Both the position numbers and the translations under genes were made by a program. A stretch of DNA of 64,000 nt from the NCBI GenBank assembly GCA_021799355.1, contig JAJZAQ010000005.1, forward strand, positions 1 to 64,000. Reading direction: 5' to 3'. Positions 39,686 through 48,210 of the stretch are shown here, piece by piece (the stretch's first letter is position 1; each line of letters starts with the position of its first letter). Source of the DNA: Pseudomonadota bacterium. Lineage in GTDB: Bacteria; Pseudomonadota; Gammaproteobacteria; Burkholderiales; Burkholderiaceae_C. Below the pieces are notes generated by a model, which worked only from the letters and a program-made list of their open reading frames with translations, was not told the DNA's origin and did no database searches.

Positions 39686-41830
39686 TCACCGGTCATGCCC
39701 TATGTCCCGCTGCCTCGCCAACCCGCCCACTTCCCGCATGAAGCCGGCATAGCGCTCGCCCAGCGCTTTGCGAGTTTGCGCGTTCGCTGCGGCGACATCC
39801 CCGCCCAATTTCTCGACGCGCGCCATGCCGTGCATCCAGTCCTGCACAGCGCGGGTGCGCGCGGCGTCGGTCTGGGCCTGTTGCCATGCCGTTAGCGCCG
39901 CATCGACTGCCCGCATTTCGGGCAGCGCAGCGGTGTCCTGCGGTTTCAAGGACTTGGCCGCATCGGGGGCAGACTTCTCCACAGCCGTTGGGGACAACTG
40001 GGGCGGGCGCTGCCTGCGCTGCTGCTCGTCCTGCACGATGGCCTGCAAGTCGGCGTCCACGACTTCGATGCCCAGCCGCACCGCCTGCCGCGCCGCCCGT
40101 TCCCGGAACTCACTGCTGCCAGTGATGTCCACCTTGCCGCCGTACTTCTGCGAGGCCATACGCAAAGCCGCTTCCAGACTGTCATCGCTCTTGTCGTGCA
40201 TCACGATACGCGGGCCGGTGTCGGTGAACTTGTCCCGCCCCTGTGCATCACGGTACAGCACGAATTGCCGCCTGTGGTCGATCTGCGCATCCAGTCCGGC
40301 CAGCGTGAGCTTGCGCAGCGGGTCGAGTTCTTCGCCCTCGATGCCGTCCACCTGCTTGCCCTTGTTGCGCTGCTCGCGGTAGCGGATACCGCGCAGCGCG
40401 GCCTGCGCCGCCTCGTCGCCCTGTGCCGCTTCGCGCTCAAGCCACTTGCGCCACACGTCCTGTTTGGGCAGCTTGGCCGAGAGCGCCTTGCGTTCTGCGG
40501 CCTGACGCTTCTGCAAGGCTTCACGCTGCTGCGCCGCCTTGAGCGCCCACAGGGACTGCACTACGGCGAGCGACTGCCCAGACTGCCGGGCCTGCGCGAC
40601 CAAGGCCTTGCGGTCATGGCGTATTTGCACGGCGAGTTCCTGCCGTTCGCGCTGGTGTTGGCTGCGCAGTTCGGCGCGCTGCTGCGGTCGCTGTGCACGC
40701 CCTGCAGCCTGTTCGGCTTCGAAGCGGGCGGCGAGTGCGGCGCGGGCGTCGACGCGGGCTTGCCTGCGCAGAGCGCGGAGGTCGGGATCGCGGGCTGAGT
40801 TTTTTGCGGGCAGGCGGTCCGGTTTATCGCTTTGGCTGCGGCTTGTCTTGACGTACTCCGCATAGGCGCGTGACGGTGCTGTTTCAGATTGCAGGGCGGC
40901 AACGAAGGAGCCGAGGCGCTTTTCCAGTTCGGCCTTGCTGGCCCAGCGGCCCAGCTGGGAGGCCTTGGCGGCCAGGATGCGGCCATCGTCGAGCTGGGTG
41001 GTGACGACCAGACCGGAGCCTTTGGACTGAAGGGTGACGCCGTGCTGCGCCAGGGCCTGATGGGCGTCGGTCCAGGTGGCGCCAGAGGTCTGCACGGCGG
41101 AGCGCAGGTCTTGGGCGGGCTGGCCGGCGACCCAGGACTGGAAGGAGTCGGCGCCGAGACGGTATTCGGCGGCGGCGGCCCCACGCGTCAAACGTGGCTT
41201 GCCCTCATCCTTCAGCAGCCCTCGCGCGCGTCGTTCCGCACGGCTCATGCGCACGATGGTCGGCCCCTGGTCGGTATCCAGGGTGATGTAGGGGCCATTG
41301 GCACGGGCATAGCCGAATTCGAGTTCGAGTTCGCGCATGCAGCGGTCGAGGATGAAATAGTCCTTCTTGAACGGCGGCTGCACAGCGATCAGTTTTTCGG
41401 GATGCACGCGGTTGATGACCAGGTGCACATGATCGTTGTCGGTATCTCGGTGGGTGGCCCAGGCGGCCTGATGCGCACTGAAGCCGAGCGCATCCATGAC
41501 GTGCTTGCAGGCGTGTTCGGCCTGCTGCGCCGTGGGGTGTTCGCCCTCCTGCCAGGTTATGGCGACGTGATAGACGGGGTTGCCTTTGAACCGGCCTTTG
41601 CGTTCGCAGTCTCGGACGACGCCGTCGCAGACGCCGGCAAGGTCTTCGGCGTAGGCCAGACGGTGTTCGCCAAGCGTCCAGTAGATCTGATCGTCGTCGA
41701 TGTTGAAGTGGCCGCCGTCCAGGGTCTGTCCAGGCGGCAATTCTTCATTGCCGCGCATGACGTAGCGCATGACGTGAGCGAATCCCTTGCTGGGCGCGCC
41801 CGGTTTGAGCGTGATGACTTTGGCAAGCAT
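39686..41830 (-). CDS. traI: TraI-type conjugative relaxase (MOBP)
   Basis: 714 residues. The N-terminal relaxase domain has Tyr23 in MRYVMRG as the likely nicking residue, His88, and the metal-binding triad in HRDTDNDHVHLVINRV (127-142), the MOBP motif III. The middle is a long Arg/Glu/Gln/Ala-rich helical stretch (about 320-490); the C-terminal part (about 530-630, KFTDTGPRIVMHDKSDDSLE) matches the LPD7 type, as on the primase at 24165. It nicks oriT and leads the strand into the recipient. Start ATG overlaps the traJ stop. Confidence 0.92.
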   Translation of the reverse strand: MLAKVITLKPGAPSKGFAHVMRYVMRGNEELPPGQTLDGGHFNIDDDQIYWTLGEHRLAYAEDLAGVCDGVVRDCERKGRFKGNPVYHVAITWQEGEHPTAQQAEHACKHVMDALGFSAHQAAWATHRDTDNDHVHLVINRVHPEKLIAVQPPFKKDYFILDRCMRELELEFGYARANGPYITLDTDQGPTIVRMSRAERRARGLLKDEGKPRLTRGAAAAEYRLGADSFQSWVAGQPAQDLRSAVQTSGATWTDAHQALAQHGVTLQSKGSGLVVTTQLDDGRILAAKASQLGRWASKAELEKRLGSFVAALQSETAPSRAYAEYVKTSRSQSDKPDRLPAKNSARDPDLRALRRQARVDARAALAARFEAEQAAGRAQRPQQRAELRSQHQRERQELAVQIRHDRKALVAQARQSGQSLAVVQSLWALKAAQQREALQKRQAAERKALSAKLPKQDVWRKWLEREAAQGDEAAQAALRGIRYREQRNKGKQVDGIEGEELDPLRKLTLAGLDAQIDHRRQFVLYRDAQGRDKFTDTGPRIVMHDKSDDSLEAALRMASQKYGGKVDITGSSEFRERAARQAVRLGIEVVDADLQAIVQDEQQRRQRPPQLSPTAVEKSAPDAAKSLKPQDTAALPEMRAVDAALTAWQQAQTDAARTRAVQDWMHGMARVEKLGGDVAAANAQTRKALGERYAGFMREVGGLARQRDIGHDR

Positions 41831-42141
41831 CAGGGCGCCCTTCTCAGCATGGCGGCGGTGCGCTGGAGTTCTTCGACCAGTTGCCACCAGCGGCGGCGGT
41901 CATCGCCCGATGCCCAGCCCTTGTCTTTAGGGTAGAGATGTTTGAGCAGACGTCCGAGCTGGTCGATGCGCTGCGCGGTGGAGTCGTCGGCGTGGCTGAT
42001 CACCGCTTGATGCGTGGCACGCAGGCGGATGAGTTCCGACATGCTTTTGTTGGCCGCCTGCGCCTGATTGCGCAGATCGGTGAGCTGGGCGGTGGTGAGG
42101 CGCACGCGCACGGTGTGGGGCTTGCGATCTTGAGAGTCCAT
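41830..42141 (-). CDS. traJ: TraJ-like relaxosome accessory protein
   Basis: 103 residues with an N-terminal ribbon-helix-helix (RKPHTVRVRLTTAQLTDLRN) and a MobC/TraJ-type helical C-terminus. In RP4, TraJ binds an inverted repeat next to nic and positions TraI. It precedes traI in the same transcript and diverges from the traK-like gene. Leader copy F is fused to its start codon. Confidence 0.85.
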   Translation of the reverse strand: MDSQDRKPHTVRVRLTTAQLTDLRNQAQAANKSMSELIRLRATHQAVISHADDSTAQRIDQLGRLLKHLYPKDKGWASGDDRRRWWQLVEELQRTAAMLRRAP

Positions 42142-42165
42142 GCCGTGACTCTGCAAGGCAGGGAC
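42142..42165 (-). promoter_or_regulatory. Repeated leader element, copy F (abutting the traJ start)
   Basis: Minus strand: GTCCCTGCCTTGCAGAGTCACGGC followed by ATGGAC. It resembles copy D in ending directly at the start codon. Flanking TGCCGT and ACGGCA can pair and enclose the core. Confidence 0.6.
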
Positions 42166-42445
42166 GGCACAGTCTGTCCGAGGCGTGGCGCGTCTCTGAT
42201 CGGTCGTGAGGCGGTTTGAGGCGGACGTGTGTCAGGCGTGTCTCAAACGTCCGATGCGTAAAAACCTTGCAAGGTAATGTTTCGCGGGACATTTCGGACG
42301 CCGCTGGACGCGGCATGCCGACACCTGGCGGCGCCATGTCACACGAAACGCTTGGTCAGGGCTGCACCCCGACACCCTCTTGGACAACTCCCGCCGCAGC
42401 GCGGACGCCGATGACGGTTCTCCGCGGTTCCCTTGTCGCACGCTG
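42166..42445. other. Probable oriT region between traJ and traK
   Basis: In IncP systems oriT lies between the divergent traJ and traK genes, which is this region. It contains a 7-bp inverted repeat CGTCCGA (42248-42254) / TCGGACG (42294-42300), a perfect 12-bp palindrome ACCTTGCAAGGT (42264-42275) and the direct repeat GAGGCGG spaced by TTT (near 42200). No exact match to the RP4 nic consensus was seen, so the nick position is open. Confidence 0.6.
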
Positions 42446-42488
42446 GCCCCGTCTCGCAGAGTCCGGGTAGGGCGCCGATGAAAGGCGC
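42446..42488 (+). promoter_or_regulatory. Repeated leader element, copy H (before traK, plus strand)
   Basis: Plus strand: GGCCCCGTCTCGCAGAGTCC GGGTAGG, then stem GCGCC-GATGAAA-GGCGC, 17 bases before the traK start. The copy is inverted relative to most others, in keeping with the opposite direction of its gene. Confidence 0.65.
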
Positions 42489-42505
42489 GCACAAAAGGAC
42501 TCACG

Positions 42506-43129
42506 ATGATGCAAAACGAGGACAGGCCAGACGCGCCTGACGACGCTGATGCATTCGACCGCGACACGGCCCTACGGCAACTGGAGCAGACGCAAGCCGA
42601 GTTGAGGGAAATCGCACGGCGGAAGCGACAGACCGCACAGGCGCGTGCCCGTGCCGAAGAAGCCAGCAACCCAAGGCAGTTCGCGCTCAATAGTCTGATG
42701 GCGATCGAGGACGAACTGTTTGCCCTGTTCGACACCGACGAGAAGCCCGCCGAGATTCTGGCTTACCTGAAGAAGTGCATGCCGAGCATCCCGCCGGACG
42801 ACCTGCGACATGCTCTGGACGCGGTTCGGAAACGACGGGGACGGTTTGACCTGCGTGCACCGTCGCCTGTGCCCGCGACATCCAAAACCAGACCGGCGTC
42901 GGCGCGCGCCCCATCGGCCGCGCCCACGAACAAGCGCCCAGCCGTGAAGACGGCGACTGCCGCAAGCACGCCTCCTGCTGCACCCGGGCTGGAAGGTCTG
43001 GAGTTGCCAGACTGGGCGGACGGCTCTGACCGCCTGCCGGAGGAATCCGAGGCGGACTACATCCTGCGCAAGAACCTTGAAGGTCCGCCCGAGGCGCGGC
43101 GCAAGTTCATCGGCGAGCACAACGCCTGA
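42506..43129 (+). CDS. traK: TraK-like oriT-binding/relaxosome protein, 207 aa
   Basis: The N-terminal ~100 residues are helical (ALRQLEQTQAELREIARRKR ...), followed by a Pro/Ala/Thr linker (115-155) and a conserved C-terminal tail (LELPDWADGSDRLPEESEAD). The name rests mainly on position: traK-traL-traM order next to oriT, opposite traJ-traI, as in RP4. ATGATG start, either is possible. A GC-rich stretch followed by TCTTTTTT (43131-43180) after the gene could attenuate transcription into traL. Confidence 0.6.
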   Translation: MMQNEDRPDAPDDADAFDRDTALRQLEQTQAELREIARRKRQTAQARARAEEASNPRQFALNSLMAIEDELFALFDTDEKPAEILAYLKKCMPSIPPDDLRHALDAVRKRRGRFDLRAPSPVPATSKTRPASARAPSAAPTNKRPAVKTATAASTPPAAPGLEGLELPDWADGSDRLPEESEADYILRKNLEGPPEARRKFIGEHNA

Positions 43130-43203
43130 TTCCCCGGCTGCCGCCGGACGCCGCCGGGGCGCTGCCCGGTCTTTTTTCGATCCTTACAGAAAGGTTTTCC
43201 ATC

Positions 43204-43962
43204 ATGCTCAAGACGTTCATCATCGATGGCGACAAAGGCGGCGTCGGCAAGAGCCTGGCCACCCGTGCGCTGGTTCATCACTTCTTGTCCCAAGAGGAGG
43301 AGCAGCGTCCCCGTCTGGTGGTCTATGACGCCGATCTCTCCAACCCGGACGTGTGCGGCGAAGGCGGTCTGCGACCTGGGGGCGGCATCGTCGGCACGGC
43401 GCTGCTCGATCTTTCCACCGAGAGCGGCTGGATCGATCTGGGCACGAAGCTGGCCATTCTCAGCGCTGCCGCCCAGACTGCGGAATACCGCATCATCATC
43501 AATATGCCGGCGCAGATCGGTACACGGGCGTTCGACGGGTCGATCCACATCGTGAGTGAGGTGCTGCGCGAGGCCAATGCGATTCCGGTCTGGCTGCTCA
43601 GCCGCACGCAAGAGAGCATCCGGGCGCTCAATTACCGCCTGCGCCAAATGCCTGCGCGCTATGAGGCGGGGATTGTGGTGAAGAACCTGTTCTTCGGCTC
43701 GGCGGACAAGTTCTTACTCTGGCAGTCGGATGAACTGCGGCAGCGTCTGGTGGACGAAGGCGCCTGGCTCGAAGCTGAACTGCCGGAGATGAACGATCAG
43801 CTCGCGGTGATGATCGGGCGCCGCCCGTTCCATGACGTGCTGGCGACCGGGATTGACGGTCGGCCGCTTCCTTATGGCTATCGCCTGGCGTTGCAGTCCT
43901 GGCTCAAACGGGCGGGCACCGCGCTAGAGCCGATCGAGGCCATCGAGGCGGGGGTGGTGTGA
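43204..43962 (+). CDS. traL: TraL/StbB-like P-loop ATPase (ParA superfamily)
   Basis: 252 residues with a deviant Walker A DGDKGGVGKS (residues 8-17), an Asp box VVYDADLSNPD and a C-terminal helical region. TraL of IncP and StbB of IncW share this fold and help partition or localise the element. Plus-strand order traK-traL-traM supports the name. Ends by overlapping traM (GTGATGG). Confidence 0.8.
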   Translation: MLKTFIIDGDKGGVGKSLATRALVHHFLSQEEEQRPRLVVYDADLSNPDVCGEGGLRPGGGIVGTALLDLSTESGWIDLGTKLAILSAAAQTAEYRIIINMPAQIGTRAFDGSIHIVSEVLREANAIPVWLLSRTQESIRALNYRLRQMPARYEAGIVVKNLFFGSADKFLLWQSDELRQRLVDEGAWLEAELPEMNDQLAVMIGRRPFHDVLATGIDGRPLPYGYRLALQSWLKRAGTALEPIEAIEAGVV

Positions 43963-44495
43963 TGGCCTACAGCAATTCGGAACAGGTGTTCATGGATGTT
44001 CTCGGGCGACTGCCCGCCGAGGACGAGTGGAAGGAGATTCGTTCCCTGCTTGGCATCCTGCAGCGTGCGGGGTTTTCCGTAGATGACCCGAGCAATGCGC
44101 CGCACGTCACGCTGTTTGCCTGGGGCTGGGCGCGCAGTACGCCTAGAGCAGATGTGCTGGCGGCGGTGAAGGCGGCGGTGATGGAGTTGGGCACGGCCGG
44201 CACGCCGTCGACGGATTTGACGCCGGTGTTGAGTGCGGTGCAGGATTTGCAGATCGCTGCGGCGCGCACGGCCACTGTGAAAGTCGATGAGGGGGTGGTC
44301 AGCGAGGCGGTAGCGCGTGCCTTGCGTGAGCCGATTTCTCTGGCGTCGATGGCCATTCTGGGCGTCGTCATCGCGGTCGCTTTTTTTGTCGGTTCCTGGT
44401 GGGGCAACCGCCAGTTGGCACCCACGGTTCAGATGCAGCAGCAGATGATTCAGAAGCTGACGGCTCCTGACCATGCGTCGCGTTCTGGCAAGTGA
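43959..44495 (+). CDS. traM: TraM-like membrane-anchored transfer protein
   Basis: 178 residues, mainly soluble helices with one C-terminal membrane helix (about 130-148, ASMAILGVVIAVAFFVGSWW) and a short tail. The size, membrane anchor and place after traL match TraM of IncP plasmids. ATG at 43959 overlaps the traL stop. It overlaps traB by 23 bases. Confidence 0.7.
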   Translation: MMAYSNSEQVFMDVLGRLPAEDEWKEIRSLLGILQRAGFSVDDPSNAPHVTLFAWGWARSTPRADVLAAVKAAVMELGTAGTPSTDLTPVLSAVQDLQIAAARTATVKVDEGVVSEAVARALREPISLASMAILGVVIAVAFFVGSWWGNRQLAPTVQMQQQMIQKLTAPDHASRSGK

Positions 44496-45696
44496 ATGGC
44501 CCATCCCCGTCGCGGCTGTTGCCGGCAGCGCCTGGCTGTCGGGCGGTTCCAGCCTCCTTGGGCCGTTTGCATCGCTCGGGCTTCCCTTGATCATAGCGGG
44601 CCGCGGCACGGCGCGGCGACGGTTCTGCGTTGCGCTGGCCTATTACGCGGTGGGCTGCTGGCCCATCGTTTCGGCGGTGTTGGGCTACTGGGGGGAACAT
44701 TACGCCGTGATGGCTTGGGCGGCATGGGCAGCATCAGCCGCGGCGTTGTCTTTGCCGTGGGCTCTGCCACCTGGACGCGGCGGGTTGCTTGCCGCGCTGC
44801 TGCTCACGGCCCTGCCGCCGCTGGGCGTGATCGGCTGGCTCTCCCCGATGAATGCAGCGGGTGTGCTGTTCCCTGGTGGCGGATGGGTGGGGGTGATCGG
44901 CCTGCTGCTGCTCGTCGCACTCTGGCCTGCGGCAGTGAATGGCCTTGCGGGCGCGCGGATCGCCATCGTGGGTGTGTTGGCAGGCAGTGTCCTCATGAAT
45001 CTGCTGGCCGTGGTTTCCCCGCCCGCTCTCATGCCCCAAGACTGGGTGGGCGTGCAAACGCATGTACACCCAGCAGATGGAAATATCCTCGCGTCGATTC
45101 AGAACAACCAGCGCATCATCGAAGCAGGACTACGGCAAGGCGTCGGTGCGCGGGTCGTGGTGTTTCCCGAGGCGGTTCTGCCGGACTGGTACGGCGGCAC
45201 CAAGGCGCAGTTCGCTGCGGCGGTGCCGCCCGGGCAGGTCTGGCTGCTCGGCGTGCAGACGAATGGGCGCGATGCCGTGGTGCGGGTCAAACAAGGAGAC
45301 GCCGATCCGGTTCCCGTGGCACAGGCTGCTGGCCTGCTGCTGGGCGGCGACTGGCAGCCGTGGAACCCACGCACCTTGCGTCCTGCCTGGTGGCAGCGCG
45401 TGTTTGCGCTTGACGGGCAACGCGTATGGGCCGCGATTTGCGTGGAGCAGGTACAGCCTTGGACGTGGCTTGAGGCCCTGTGCCAGCGGCCTACGGTAAT
45501 TTTTGCGCAGTCCAATGCGTGGTGGGCTGCGCCAGGGAGCGCTGCGCCTGGAATTCAGGATGCGAGCACGCGGGCTTGGGCGCGGCTGATGGGGGTGGGG
45601 GTGGTGATGGCGGTGAATCGGATTGCCTCGATTGATGTCGTTGGGCAGGCGGAGCGCACCCACCCTGCCGCGCCAAACGCTTTACAACAAGCTTAA
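44473..45696 (+). CDS. traB: TraB-type protein with nitrilase/Lnt-like domain, C-terminus possibly lost
   Basis: 407 residues. The N-terminal half has five or six membrane helices; the second half is a carbon-nitrogen hydrolase domain with the triad Glu (FPEAVLP), probably Lys and Cys (AAICVEQ), as in apolipoprotein N-acyltransferase. Conjugative TraB proteins of this type may acylate a transfer lipoprotein. The last residues (AERTHPAAPNALQQA) do not fit the family, and an IS5-type element begins 35 bases later, so the true end may be missing. Confidence 0.7.
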   Translation: MRRVLASEWPIPVAAVAGSAWLSGGSSLLGPFASLGLPLIIAGRGTARRRFCVALAYYAVGCWPIVSAVLGYWGEHYAVMAWAAWAASAAALSLPWALPPGRGGLLAALLLTALPPLGVIGWLSPMNAAGVLFPGGGWVGVIGLLLLVALWPAAVNGLAGARIAIVGVLAGSVLMNLLAVVSPPALMPQDWVGVQTHVHPADGNILASIQNNQRIIEAGLRQGVGARVVVFPEAVLPDWYGGTKAQFAAAVPPGQVWLLGVQTNGRDAVVRVKQGDADPVPVAQAAGLLLGGDWQPWNPRTLRPAWWQRVFALDGQRVWAAICVEQVQPWTWLEALCQRPTVIFAQSNAWWAAPGSAAPGIQDASTRAWARLMGVGVVMAVNRIASIDVVGQAERTHPAAPNALQQA

Positions 45697-45731
45697 GCAG
45701 AGCATCCAACCTCCTAAGCGCAGATCGATCC

Positions 45732-46570
45732 CTAGATAGCGTCGTCACGAGTTGTGGCGTGATGGCGCTGTTCATACCAACCGCGCTATTGAGATGCCCG
45801 AGACGCTTCATCGACACGATCTATCAGATCGGCACTGGGAATTGCTCGAACCCCACTTGCCTGGACGAGCGGGAGTTTGGGGCGGGGTTGCGCGGGACAA
45901 CCGCCAATTCATCAACGCCGTGTTCTGGATTCTTCGCACCGGTGCGCCGTGGTGAGACCTGCCGGTTTCGTACGGTGGGTGGAAAAACACCCATCGGCGT
46001 TTTTGCCGCTGGCGCGACAGGGGCATTTGGGAGTCGCTCCTGGAGCAGTGCATTGATGAGCCCGATTTCGAGTGGATCATGATCGATGCCAGTCACTGCA
46101 AGGTTCATCCGCACGCAGCGGGTGCGCGGGGTGGCAATCAGGCGATGAGCCGCACACAAGGGGGCTCAACACCAAGATACATCTGGCCGTGGATGCGCAT
46201 GGTCTGCCGCTCCGAGCGGTTATTACAGAAGGTACCCGAGCGGATTGTGCAGAGGCTGAGCGGTTGATGGACGGGTTCAAGATGGACTACCTGCTTGCCG
46301 ACAAAGGCGACGACAGTGACGCCATCGTGGCGCATGCCCAAGCGCAAGGCGCGCAAGCCGTGATTCCGCCACGCAAGCACCGCAAGCAACCCCGGACGTA
46401 TGACAAAGCACTCTACAAACTACGTCACCTGGTCGAGAACGCCTTCCTGCATCTCAAGCGGTGGCCGGGCATCGCTACGCGCTACGCAAAAAACGTCGCC
46501 TCATTCGTTGCCGCCGTGCAAATTCGCTGCCTTGCCCTCTGGCTGCAAATCTTGTGACGACACTATCTAG
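45732..46570 (+). mobile_element. IS5-family (IS427-like) element, probably inactive
   Basis: Ends form a 20-bp inverted repeat with two mismatches: CTAGATAGCGTCGTCACGAG at 45732-45751 and the complement of CTTGTGACGACACTATCTAG at 46551-46570. CTAG at both outer ends may be the target duplication. Length is 839 bp, normal for this group. It lies between traB and the spherulin-like gene. Confidence 0.85.
45794..46557 (+). pseudogene. IS5/IS427-type transposase, with an in-frame stop and frame shift
   Basis: Starts MPETLHRHDLSDRHWELLEP. The frame has TGA after the conserved TGAPW, where an Arg codon CGA is expected (next residues DLPVSYGGWKNTHRRF). A second break occurs near 46150 at AGGGGGC, after which the other frame gives GLNTKIHLAVDAHGLPLRAV to the C-terminal end. 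The later break may be the programmed shift of IS427-type elements; the stop codon indicates inactivation. Confidence 0.75.
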
Positions 46571-46621
46571 AATAAGCCCAACATTTTTGTGTCATGCGGA
46601 GTGGGAAATCATTCCCTGTCG

Positions 46622-46645
46622 ACGGCGTAGGGCTACGCCGTTTTT
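46622..46645 (+). terminator. Rho-independent terminator-like hairpin
   Basis: ACGGCGTAG-GG-CTACGCCGT followed by TTTT. It is 52 bases downstream of the IS right end. It reads as a terminator on the plus strand and could protect downstream DNA from transcription out of the IS. Confidence 0.7.
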
Positions 46646-47029
46646 AGAACAAGGCTTTGCAAGCGACCCGCATTGCTAGTCGGCTAGTGAGCCTCCGTCA
46701 GACGCGAGCAGGAAAAGTCACCTAGGCAAGATGCCGCATGAACGCCGTAGAAATCGAACAGGCCATGCGCGAATTAACGCTGCATAGCACGCTGCAAGCC
46801 CACTTGACGCTATCCTCGGTTTCAGAAACAGCCAGAAGATGACCGAAGCTTCACATGAGGGTGTTTTTGACCCACGCCCATTGCCTCCAGTTGTGGCCTG
46901 TTCCTTGCGCCAGACGGCGTCCTGTTCTGCTCAATGAGATCTTCTGTGATGATCGGCGTTGACGTCTCCGAAAAGTGGTGGGCGAGGAGTTTCGCGCGAT
47001 AGGTGTGACCGAGCAACCGCTGCGCATCG
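46646..47029. other. Debris region between the IS5 element and the spherulin-like gene
   Basis: No intact gene. At 46738-46842 a 34-codon plus-strand frame begins MNAVEIEQAMRELTLHST, which resembles the start of large type I/IIG DNA methyltransferases and then ends. On the minus strand (46822-47043) is a piece that looks like a recombinase C-terminus. Both suggest decayed mobile or restriction genes. Confidence 0.35.
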
Positions 47030-47043
47030 TCAACGCATCCCAT
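46822..47043 (-). pseudogene. Possible tyrosine recombinase C-terminal fragment
   Basis: The minus-strand frame encodes VDDAQRLLGHTYRAKLLAHH and following residues. DAQRLLGHT is the box II region of phage-type tyrosine recombinases (normally LGH...T..Y). The catalytic Tyr region and everything upstream are missing or scrambled. The call depends on one short motif and is uncertain. Confidence 0.3.
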
Positions 47044-47836
47044 TGACGGTCACCAGTGCAGAGACTTCCTGCTCGAAATCAGACGGCAATGCCGCGTAGG
47101 GGTCAGGGTTCAGAGGCAGCGTCGTTGAATACACCCAAGCCAGGTTGCGGGCGGACAGCGCAGTCACCTCGATTGCGTCATTGCTCGATTGCACCGCGAT
47201 TTCCGCAAACATGGACGCCGGAAAAGACTGCGTCCAGGATGCCTGGGGTGTCGCGTCGAGGTTGGTCTGTGTGTCTTCCTCGTCAATGAAAATGTCGGCG
47301 GTCTTGTTGGTCGCAAAGCCGCTGTCGAACGACGTTCCCGGGTTTGCCACGATGATCGCGGCGGGGTATAGGCTGCGGATGTAATCGCGGATCGCGGCGT
47401 AATACTTCAGATGGGACTGGGTGGCATTGGTGGCCATTTCATCGAGAAAAATGCCGTCGATGGGGTACCACGAGAAATACCGGGCGATGTCGCGCTCCAC
47501 GGCGGCCAGCTTGCGAGAGCCATAGCTCGTATAGACATAGCCCAGCGTGCTGCCGCCTGATCCATCGAGGACGTTGATGGCCGCGGTGTAACTCGGATCA
47601 GCGGACGTACCTGGCCCGGAATTCGGGTTCATTACCGCGATCAGCGGAATCTGGCTGGCCGCCGCCGCCAACCGGTTCCAGTCCGTCTGATCGGTGGACG
47701 GATCAAAGTAGGCCGGGACGATCAGGCCCACCGGCGGAAGCGTCTGCGCGTCCGCTGTTGACGGCAGCACAGCCGAAGCTGAAATGAACGCAAGGAAGAT
47801 CGCGCTTGCCGCGCGACGTAGAAACTGGAACGCCAT
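47030..47836 (-). CDS. Spherulin-4-like secreted protein (TIM-barrel glycoside hydrolase type)
   Basis: 268 residues with a signal peptide (cleavage near ADAQ, residue 30). The mature domain has VGLIVPAYFDPSTDQTDWNR at its start, a LGYVYTSYGSRKLAAVERDI region and IDGIFLDEMATN, all typical of the spherulation-specific family 4, whose relatives (GH135) cut galactosaminogalactan-type polysaccharides. The Asp-Glu of FLDEM is the likely catalytic area. It is cargo on the element and could act on exopolysaccharide or biofilm matrix. Confidence 0.8.
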   Translation of the reverse strand: MAFQFLRRAASAIFLAFISASAVLPSTADAQTLPPVGLIVPAYFDPSTDQTDWNRLAAAASQIPLIAVMNPNSGPGTSADPSYTAAINVLDGSGGSTLGYVYTSYGSRKLAAVERDIARYFSWYPIDGIFLDEMATNATQSHLKYYAAIRDYIRSLYPAAIIVANPGTSFDSGFATNKTADIFIDEEDTQTNLDATPQASWTQSFPASMFAEIAVQSSNDAIEVTALSARNLAWVYSTTLPLNPDPYAALPSDFEQEVSALVTVNGMR

Positions 47837-48210
47837 GACTTGCCCCCTTATTTATGGGGGGATATTAAGGCAAAAATACGACAAAAGTATGGCAAATTCG
47901 CGAGACTATGACTTTACTTCGATCTTTCGTGCCAAGTTTGCGGTCTATTCTGACGCTCTTGCATGCGCCGCACCGGATGGGTCTGTCGCGCAAATGATCA
48001 TGCCGCATCCAGCATTTTCATGCGTCCCACCGGGACGGTCTCGCCGGAATAGCCCATAGCCGCCTGGTCACGCGTGTCGATCCCACCCCGTAATCATGCC
48101 ATGCGTGACACCCAGAGTTCGGGAGCGATCTGATCCATGACCCATTCAGCCGCTGTTGCGTAGACACCATTGCGCGGGTCATTGGCGCGGCCCGGATGTT
48201 GCGCATCGAA
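47837..48210. other. Intergenic region with an open frame continuing topB
   Basis: About 370 bases. At 48106-48210 the minus strand continues the topB frame after its TGA for 34 codons (AQHPGRANDPRNGVYATAAE WVMDQ...) to another TGA, with good coding character but no start codon. The rest (47840-48100), which includes the promoter of the minus-strand spherulin-like gene, shows no supported gene. Confidence 0.4.

Noticed and set aside
43131-43180. Terminator between traK and traL
   Set aside because: GC-rich inverted sequence and a T run are present, but the stem can be drawn in several ways and the genes look like one operon. Not called separately.
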